From NCBI GenBank assembly GCA_030267565.1, contig BRXU01000004.1, positions 1,169,501 through 1,233,500 on the forward strand: a stretch of DNA of 64,000 nucleotides. Direction: 5' to 3'. The notes under the pieces are model-generated. The model saw only the letters and a list, made by a program, of their open reading frames with translations, did no database searches and was not told where the DNA came from. This document shows, piece after piece, positions 57,391 to 64,000 of the stretch (position 1 is its first letter; every line of letters begins with the position of its first letter). The translations under genes were made by a program, and so were the position numbers. The stretch is from Pleodorina starrii. Taxonomy: Eukaryota; Chlorophyta; Chlorophyceae; Chlamydomonadales; Volvocaceae.

Positions 57391-57716
57391 TTGCAAGCAC
57401 TGTGCTTCCTTCGCCTGCCTCTCCTACTTCCGACTGCCGCTCACCGACCCTGATGGAGCCCGCTTCTTAGCTGCACGTTGTCGTGCGGACGTGGCGAATG
57501 TGTTGGGCCTTGCAAGCTTGCATCCGTGTTTAGGACGTGTCTTTGGAGCCATGCCCTGACCGCACATGAACCTCCTGAATAAAGGGCAACTGACTACCCA
57601 GGACTACCTACCTCTCCCTGTTCCCGATGCCTCGGCTAGTGTGTTGGTTCCGCTGGTCCGCTACACACGGCCTGCTTACACCAAAAGCGGGACTGCCGGA
57701 GGCCCTTACTTGTAAC
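57391..57716 (+). mobile_element. Dispersed repeat, family 4, direct copy
   Basis: Partner of 51286-51615 in opposite orientation. The short frame ending at 57559 (FACLSYFRLPLTDPDGARFL, then the CLGRVFGAMP end) is shared with the other copy. It follows the decayed LINE on the same strand. Confidence 0.8.
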
Positions 57717-57930
57717 AACGCTCCCCCGCTTTTCCCCCGGGCTTAATTAGGTATGACAGGTTATACCGTAGGTTGTACAATATACCTGTAAACAGGTATA
57801 TTGTATGAGGCTTTGTAGCGCATTTCCAGTTTATTTTTAATAGATGAATACATTTTTAGAGTTTTTATTGCAGCATCTAGCGTGATTGGCGAGGTGCGCC
57901 CGCCCTTCTAGACGCTGTACTTAGAAGGCG

Positions 57931-57950
57931 AACCGACTTGCACATCGGTT
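57931..57950. repeat. Hairpin AACCGA-8-TCGGTT
   Basis: 6-bp stem with loop CTTGCACA. Counterpart of the hairpin at 35505-35524; both have TGCACATCGGTT on the right side. Confidence 0.65.
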
Positions 57951-58349
57951 GCCAGCCATACAGCCTGGATAAATTGTCGTCGTTGTACGCCAATGTAACA
58001 ATCAGGTATGTTAGCTTTCTTTCTTTCGTGCAAACACTAATCCGTCGCCATATAGGCATTGTATTAGGCTCCGTAGCGCATTCCCACTCTATTTTAAATG
58101 TGATACCGGTATACATGTTTCCGATGCACGCCAGTCAGATAGGTTGTGCTCCGGTGTGGCGCCGCGTTCGTACGTTGAGCGGCCCAGGGGTAGCCGGTCC
58201 TAGCGCGCGCCTCTGCACGGACTTAAATGCTTGCCTCTGCGCGCGGTCTGCACGCTTTGCTCGCTCAAATGTCGCGGGTGGTTTGTGCTCTCTGCAGTGA
58301 ACTCAGTCCGTGCCTTTCTTTGTGTCTGTCGCGAGCGGGTGTTGGATAG

Positions 58350-58990
58350 CCTCCGCTGGAGCTCGCCGCTTCCTAGCTGCGCGTTGCCGCGCGGACGTGG
58401 CGTCCTAGTGTGTTGGGCCTTGCCCCTTGCATCGTGTTTAGGACGTGTCTTTCGGGCCATGCCCTGACCGCACCCTGAACGGACCTCCTGAATAAGGGGC
58501 AACTGACTATCTACCAACCTACTAACTGCGAGTTTTATATCGACCGAGCCTCTTAGTCCAGTAGAACCCTGCTGCGGGGATGCTGCGGGCTGGGGTCGCA
58601 AACACAGCAAACACCTGCGCAGGGCCTGCGCTGGCCTGCGCACCGCACGAAGGGCTTGGCGACCAACCGCTTTTACCCGTGGACACAGCCTTTCGTCATG
58701 TAACACCCCAACTAAACGTACATTACACCCGCAAGCGCTGTGCTGCCTTCGCCGGCCTCTCCTACTTCCGACTGTTGGAACGGACCTTGCTGGGAACCAT
58801 TTACAACAGATGGAAACGTCTTAAGAACTGCCTTGCATGAGAACATTCCGTCGTCCTCACATACCAAGCACCTCCTACCTCTCCCTATTCCCGATGCCTC
58901 GGCTAATGCGTTGCTTCCACTGGCCCGCTACACACGGCCTGCTTACATGACAATTCCCAAAAGCGGGACTACCGAAGGCCCTTACAGCCT
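58350..58990 (+). mobile_element. Dispersed repeat, family 4, decayed third copy
   Basis: Pieces of the family-4 sequence in two segments. 58350-58510 has GCGCGGACGTGGCG, GTGTTTAGGACGTGTC and GGGCAACTGACTA. 58735-58990 has CCTCTCCTACTTCCGACT, CCCGATGCCTCGGCTA, CGCTACACACGGCCTGCTTA and AAAAGCGGGACT. Frameshifts destroy the short conserved frame. Order and spacing suggest nested duplication or deletion. Confidence 0.65.
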
Positions 58991-59340
58991 TATTTGGCTT
59001 GTACAGCGTTTCCGCCGCGAGTCACTGTATTGCTTGCTCGACTCAACTGCAGGGCATGGCACTGCTCAACGGGTTTCGCATTGCAATTGGCTTCGGAGCC
59101 GCACTTGCGCATTCGGCTTGCACAATTGCACACTAGGTTTGCTACAGATTGCTTTCCATATAAAGATTACCGTCATGAAAAGCTTCTTGCCATGGGTCCC
59201 TAGCTGAAGCGCGGGAACTTCAGACCGCGAAACCGGCACCGCAGAAGGAACGCGTTCGCAATAGCACTAAAAGTAACCTACCTTGATAACTGCTGCTCGG
59301 GTAGAGCTGCTGGGATCACGTAGACTGCTGCCGTAGAAGC
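58991..59340. other. Upstream region of the SEH1 gene
   Basis: Between the last repeat sequence and the SEH1 start codon at 59341. No gene. The promoter should lie here; a TATA-like ATATAAAG occurs at about 59158-59165, but its use is unproven. Confidence 0.4.
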
Positions 59341-62300
59341 ATGTCCAACGTACTGGTGAGAGCCCGGTCTTTTGCAAATCAACACCCTATACCGTTGACA
59401 AATTTATGAATAAGAAAAATCCTATCCACATGGTTTAGGAAAACACCGTTGAGCTGCCGGAGCTCGCGGGCCCGGCCGTGGACGCCGCCTACGACGTGTC
59501 CGGGCGCCGGATGGCCACATGCGTGCCCAGCTCATCCGGTTGTATCATCCAGGTGCGGCGGATCGGACGCGGGGCGCGGTGTCAGTCCTCCTGGGCCGCG
59601 CTTAAACCTAGTGTGGGTTCATACCCTCGCACGCTGTGACCTCTGCTGGGGGCCGCCGCCGCCCTGCCCTCCGGCTCCGCCATAATCCCTCATGGGCGCC
59701 CCTCCCCTCGAACGTGCGTCAGCTCTCTCCCAGGCCCCTTCCACACACATGCACACTCATTTGCACGCGCACACATGCATTCCTGCACGCCTGCACCTTC
59801 CATTCCGCCCGGTCTCCTCATCCTCGCTCCCATGCCCCACCCCTGGTGCGGCCCAGTACCAGGCACGCACGGCCGTGGAAATATAACCGTCGCGTCCAAC
59901 CGACATCCGCCCTCCCATTGAAGGCCAGCGCCTCCCGCCCCCGACCGTAAACTCGCACCCCCCGCCCCCGGATTCCGCCCCTGTCCCGCCCGTCCCTGTG
60001 CCGCAGGTATACGAGTGCGGCTCCGGCCCTGACGCCTGGACCCAGGTAGCGGCCTGGGAAACAGACCTTCAAGTTACCCACCTGGCATGGGCCCACCCAG
60101 AGTACGGCAGAGTGCTGGCGGGCGCAACCACTTCGGGTGCCGTTCTGGTATGGGGCCAGGTGCCCGAGCTGCAGCTCGGGGGGCCGGGGGCGGCGGGCGC
60201 CGGCGGCGAGGACAGCAGCGGCGGCGGCGGCGGCGGCGGCGGCGCGTACTATCAGCCGCTGGCGATGCTGAACTGCGGCGGGGCGGCCTGCAGGTGGGGG
60301 TCCGCGGGGCCGCTACGGGGGATGTGGTGTGTCTGGCCAGTGGTGGGGTGGAGGGGTTGGTAGCCTGTATGCTCGGGGCGGGTACTAAGAACGATACCGC
60401 AGCGGAGGGGCGTAGCCTGTTTGCTCTGGGCGGGGGGTGGGTCAGGTGTGGCCGCATGTGGTCTCACGGTTGGCTAGTGCTCCAGGGAGCGCAGGGTCCA
60501 TGGCGGGCTGGGGCCGGAGGACAACGAGCTGACGACGCCGCCTGTCTGCAAGGCGGGAGGCACCCGAGCCAACCAATGCGCCGGAGCGCAGGGCGCCCAC
60601 CTGCGCCTGTTCGGGCCTCCCCTTGCCGCGGCATGGCGGCGCGGCACCGGCCCCGCTCGAGCCCGCGCTTCTCTCCGCCCCGCCCCGCCCCATGTCCCGG
60701 TCGCTGAATTTCCCTCGAACCTCGCAACGGCCCTGACCGCTCTCTTGCTCCGCCCTGCTGACTTCTCCTCTAATCGATCCCCTGGTCGCGAAGAGCCGCT
60801 CTGTCCCCGCCGGTCCCGCTGCCCGCTCATGCGTCATGCCACTCCTGAAGCTCATCCTCCCCTCTCCCGGGAAGCTGCCGCACGTGCGCGGCGCCCTCAT
60901 TCCTCACCGGGCCGCCTCCATTCTTGATCGGGGCACCGCTCCGCTGGGTAGACCATGTCCGGGCTCCCATGTACCGGTACGCTGCGCACGACCCTCTCTC
61001 CCACCTGACTCGCCGCCCCCTCCTCGCGACGCAGCGAGGAGAACGCCCTCTTGTCGATGCGGGGCCCTCCTCCCCCGATTCGCTCCCTTACCCTTCCCCC
61101 TCCAATCTGTACTTTGCTTGTCATCCAGGGGGGCCTGGTGCTGCTGCAACCCGTAAGTAAATAGATGGTACCGCACGACACTCCAAAAGAAACGCCTAAA
61201 CGCCTATCAGCATCCTTCTATCGACTTCGCATCGCACTGGAAAACGCCCCCTCCCACCGAAATCCCCTTTTCCCCTTTTCCCCGCGCGCTACGTGGCACA
61301 GCGCCCTGGTGTTTGCCCCCCGTCAGTCGGGTCTGCTGCTTGCTGCCCTGCTGGAGGACGGACACCTGGCGGTACACGAGGCGGAGGACGTCCTGGTGCC
61401 CCGGGCGTGGAGCCTGCACAGCAAGATACGGGTGCGCAGGGGCCAGGCCGGGGGTAAGAATCGAGGTGAAAAAGATGGGGCCAGGCCGGGGGTAAGAATC
61501 GAAGGAAAAGATGGGGCAAGGCCGGGGGGCCGGGGCGGGTGGGGCGGCCCGGGGCCCGGTGGTGTTTGGAGGTGGGCGGGGAGATACGAGTCAGTTGCTA
61601 GTTCGGTCTCTCGCCCTTGGCAATGTCAACTGTAAAGCGGTAACGCGAGGGAGGAACGGAGGTGGTAAAAAGAAGATACCGGAGGTGGGAGGCGTTTTGA
61701 GAGCATACGGCAGCAACGCGCCGCACACGTGCACTCGTCCGGGATGTGTGTGTGTCATTGTGACCGGCACCGCCAGGGAGGCGGCCAGCTGGATCGCCGC
61801 AGTGGGGGCGGGCTTCCTCTCCGAAAAGGGCCGTGCATGCGCCCGCGTCGCGAAGACCGTCCAACGTGCGGTTCGTGCCCGGGTGGCAAAGGAAGAGCTT
61901 ACTTTTCTGCGCGCGCGTGCGTGTTGAAGCGCTGGCGCGGTTGGTGTGCTTGCCCCGAAGGGGAGCAACCGCCGCCGCCCAGCGGCCTCGTGTGCCTGCT
62001 GGGCTGTCCGCCCGCAGGGAGTTGAGAGGGGGCGCCGTCGCGCATCCGCGGCGTGGGCTGAGTCACCCCCTCTCACCTCTCCACACCGTCAAACTGTGAC
62101 TCTCCCACCCACACATCCCACCACACATCCCACCACCTTACACACAAACACATACACATGCACACACACATGAGCACGCTCCGCGCCAACCGCAGGTCGG
62201 CCCTCGCGGCCAGTGCCGCGGCCTGTGCTGGCGGCCCTTCTCGCCCGGCGTGCCGCCCATGCTGTGCGTTGGCGGGGGCCCCCATGCGCTGGTGTGGCAG

Positions 62301-62876
62301 TATGTGCTGGCGCTAAACTCGTGGCAGGTGGGTACCGAGGCAGGCAAAACCGCAGCGGCAGGTGGGAGAGGGCGGCAAGGGAGACGCGCCCGCAGCCGCC
62401 TCTTGTTGTCTGCCCCGCCGCCGCATCCGCCCCGTGATTGCCTTCTTCCGCCCGCCGTCCGCCCGACCAGCGTAATGGCAACTGCTCGCCCGTACCCCCC
62501 GCTGCATGTCGCGCGCTGTTGGTTGCCCGTCGTGTTGTGTCAGATCGTGGCGCGGGTGGACACGGGCAACGGCCACAACGTGGAGACGGTTCACTGGGCG
62601 GCTCCGCTGGGCCGGTCAGCGGAGCTGCTGGCGGTGGGGGCGGGCCGCGACCTGCTGATCTACAGTCTCGCGGGGGACACGGCGTCGCTGCAGGTGGAGC
62701 AGCTGGCTGCGCTGGGACATGCGGAGGCGGTGTGGAAGGTCGAATGGGACTTGTGGGGCAACCAGGTCGCGGCCGCGACGGAGGGCCAGGAGGTGCACGT
62801 GTACAAGCCCAACCTGGTGGGCGCGTGGGTGGAGCTGGCGAGCGTGCGGGGCCAGGGTCCCGAAGAGCAGGAGTAA
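59341..62876 (+). CDS. SEH1: Nucleoporin SEH1 (WD40 protein, 6 exons)
   Basis: Exons: 59341-59355, 59439-59552, 60007-60293, 61302-61431, 62196-62327, 62544-62876. All GT-AG junctions are in phase; 336 residues, near the family's usual 320-360. The first exon gives only MSNVL. Following the SEH1 order: blade 1 (VDAAYDVSGRRMATC), blade 2 (WETDLQVTHLAWAHPEYGRV then GAVLVWGQ), blade 3 (SALVFAPRQSGLLLAALLED, HEAEDVLVPRAWSLHSKI), a blade with CVGGGPHALVWQY, and the last blades (HNVETVHWAAP, LLIYSL, HAEAVWKVEWDLWGNQVAA). SEH1 belongs to the Y-shaped Nup107-160 scaffold of the nuclear pore and to the GATOR2/SEA complex. A Gly-rich insert from a GGC run sits near the end of exon 3. The ~1 kb intron 3 carries the short GATACCGCAGCGGAG repeat. 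Confidence 0.85.
60384..60406. repeat. Recurrent intronic motif GATACCGCAGCGGAG
   Basis: Inside intron 3 of SEH1. The same word after AAGAAC occurs near 20255-20278 in an intron of the Arg/Ser protein gene. Variants occur near 20603 (ATATCGCAGCGGAG), 30645 (GGTACCGCGGCGGAG), 29638 (AAAACCGCAGTAGCGG) and 62345 (AAAACCGCAGCGG). Confidence 0.6.
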
Positions 62877-63142
62877 CTCCGTGAGCGGATTTTGGAATTT
62901 CGGAGAGCTTTTGGCTCATGTAAATTTATTTGGGGGGAGCAAGGAGCAGGGAGCAGAGAGCAAAGGGGCCCCAAAGGGCTCCGCCCTGATCCCGTACGAT
63001 TCGGTTAATCGGTCGGGAGCCCTTTCTCGCCCATTCCCTGCCAAAGCGCTCTGGTGACAGCTAACGGGATACACGTTCTTTAGCAATGCGCTCAGATTTG
63101 CGCTTTTCACGCCTGCTTGGTCGGTGCTGCGAAAGCCCGGCT

Positions 63143-63147
63143 TGTAA
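63143..63147 (+). terminator. TGTAA polyadenylation signal of SEH1
   Basis: TGTAA 267 bases after the SEH1 stop, within CCCGGCTTGTAACAAG. The next gene starts at 63268, so the spacing between the two genes is tight. Confidence 0.65.
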
Positions 63148-63267
63148 CAAGTAATTATATGGCCAGTCAGCAAAACATTTCGTTGGAATTGTTGCAGACC
63201 TCGCTCTTAGGGTGAATAGCCTTCACTCGTAGCGAGTTTGCTGGTGCATCGGGGGATCTCGTTCCAA

Positions 63268-64000
63268 ATGGCTAGGCGAAGCCCTTCATCCCAGTCATAT
63301 GAGGACGTCGAAGAGGATGACAGTGACGACCTCTTGGCAGGCAGCTTCTTCCCGACCTCTTTAAACAGGCTGCTGACGTCCCAAATAGTGGGAAACGTTC
63401 TGCGGGTCCAGGACCTGCGGACTGCGCTCGAGGCGCTGGCAAAGTATACAAATGACCCCACAGTGGAGTAAGTCACATTTGTTGCAGTGGTGTCGTTGCG
63501 GAGCATGGGAAACCTGACTCTGGTTGTATGGCGCGCGAAAATGCGGGGCACCAACTTCCGGGTGCAGGTGGGTCGACCAGGAGCTGCTCCCGCCGGGATG
63601 GGACGATGCCAAAGAATTTATTGGAGTGGTCCTTCCCGGAGTTTGGGACAAGTTCTACCGGATGGACGCCTTCCTGCGTGTGCATCAAGACTACCCGGAG
63701 CAGCTGTTCGCCTGCATGTACCTCCTGAGCTACGCATGCACCGGCTTTACGGCCATCGTGGCAGAGTGTTCGCATACTTTTGGGGAGCTCCACGACCAGG
63801 AGCTCGCTGGCCTGCTGCAGGTCACCTACAGCATGCTCGACAGCCGCGCAGCCGTCTGGACGCTGCCGTGCGTGCGGCAGATGCCCAACCTCGACGTCCT
63901 GCTAGAGCGCACCGAAAACGTCCTCATGGCGCAGCTCCCTGGTCAGCTCAGCGGCGGGGAGTCAGACGACGACGTTGCGGAAGCCAAGGAAGGCGTCATC
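63268..64000 (+). CDS. Unrecognised gene, first two exons, runs off the window
   Basis: Exon 1 63268-63467 (ATG GCT AGG; donor GTAAGT); exon 2 begins at 63568 after GGTGCAG and is open to the window end. Phase 2 joins to give Glu. 211 residues are visible. The N terminus is Ser-rich then acidic (YEDVEEDDSDDLLAG). The rest looks like a folded helical protein with conserved-looking Trp, Tyr and Cys (WDKFYRMDAFLRVHQDYPE, FACMYLLSYACTGFTAIV, VTYSMLDSRAAVWTLPCV) and an acidic stretch near the cut (GGESDDDVAEAKEG). Family not recognised. The start is chosen as the first ATG in frame after the SEH1 poly(A) signal. Confidence 0.6.

Overview
The window looks like nuclear DNA of a volvocine green alga (the Chlamydomonas/Gonium/Volvox lineage). 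It is GC-rich, its genes are split by many short GT-AG introns, and TGTAA polyadenylation signals lie after two of the genes. It also carries pherophorin-type and hydroxyproline-rich wall-protein genes typical of that group. Nothing bacterial or organellar was seen. All gene models below were built by hand from splice-site phase and paralogue comparison.

Layout. 1-1,959: no gene found. 1,960-15,079: two tandem minus-strand genes for large five-span, prominin-like membrane proteins, each with seven exons in the same phases. 16,465-22,862: a minus-strand eight-exon gene for an unrecognised protein ending in an arginine/serine-rich domain. 24,716-26,720: a plus-strand two-exon coiled-coil protein, only tentatively Nup58-like. 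28,284-33,415: a minus-strand gene for an organelle-targeted RimM-type ribosome maturation factor. The two previous genes converge.

33,500-59,000 is an accessory block rich in repeats. It contains dispersed repeat pairs, a tail-to-tail pair of damaged pherophorin-domain genes, a ~6 kb L1-like LINE (ORF1 plus endonuclease/reverse transcriptase, broken by a frameshift and a ~1.1 kb insertion), and a duplicated chitin-binding (CBM14) plus (Ser-Pro)n wall-protein gene with two long 24-bp coding arrays. It also holds two tRNA-like short elements, a strongly decayed second LINE, and several inverted or direct repeat families.

59,341-62,876: a plus-strand six-exon gene for the nucleoporin SEH1. 63,268-end: the first two exons of an unrecognised gene that leaves the window.

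Functional themes are nuclear pore (SEH1, perhaps a second), organelle ribosome assembly (RimM), and cell surface/extracellular matrix (prominin-like pair, pherophorins, CBM14-hydroxyproline-rich protein). There is no operon-like organisation.
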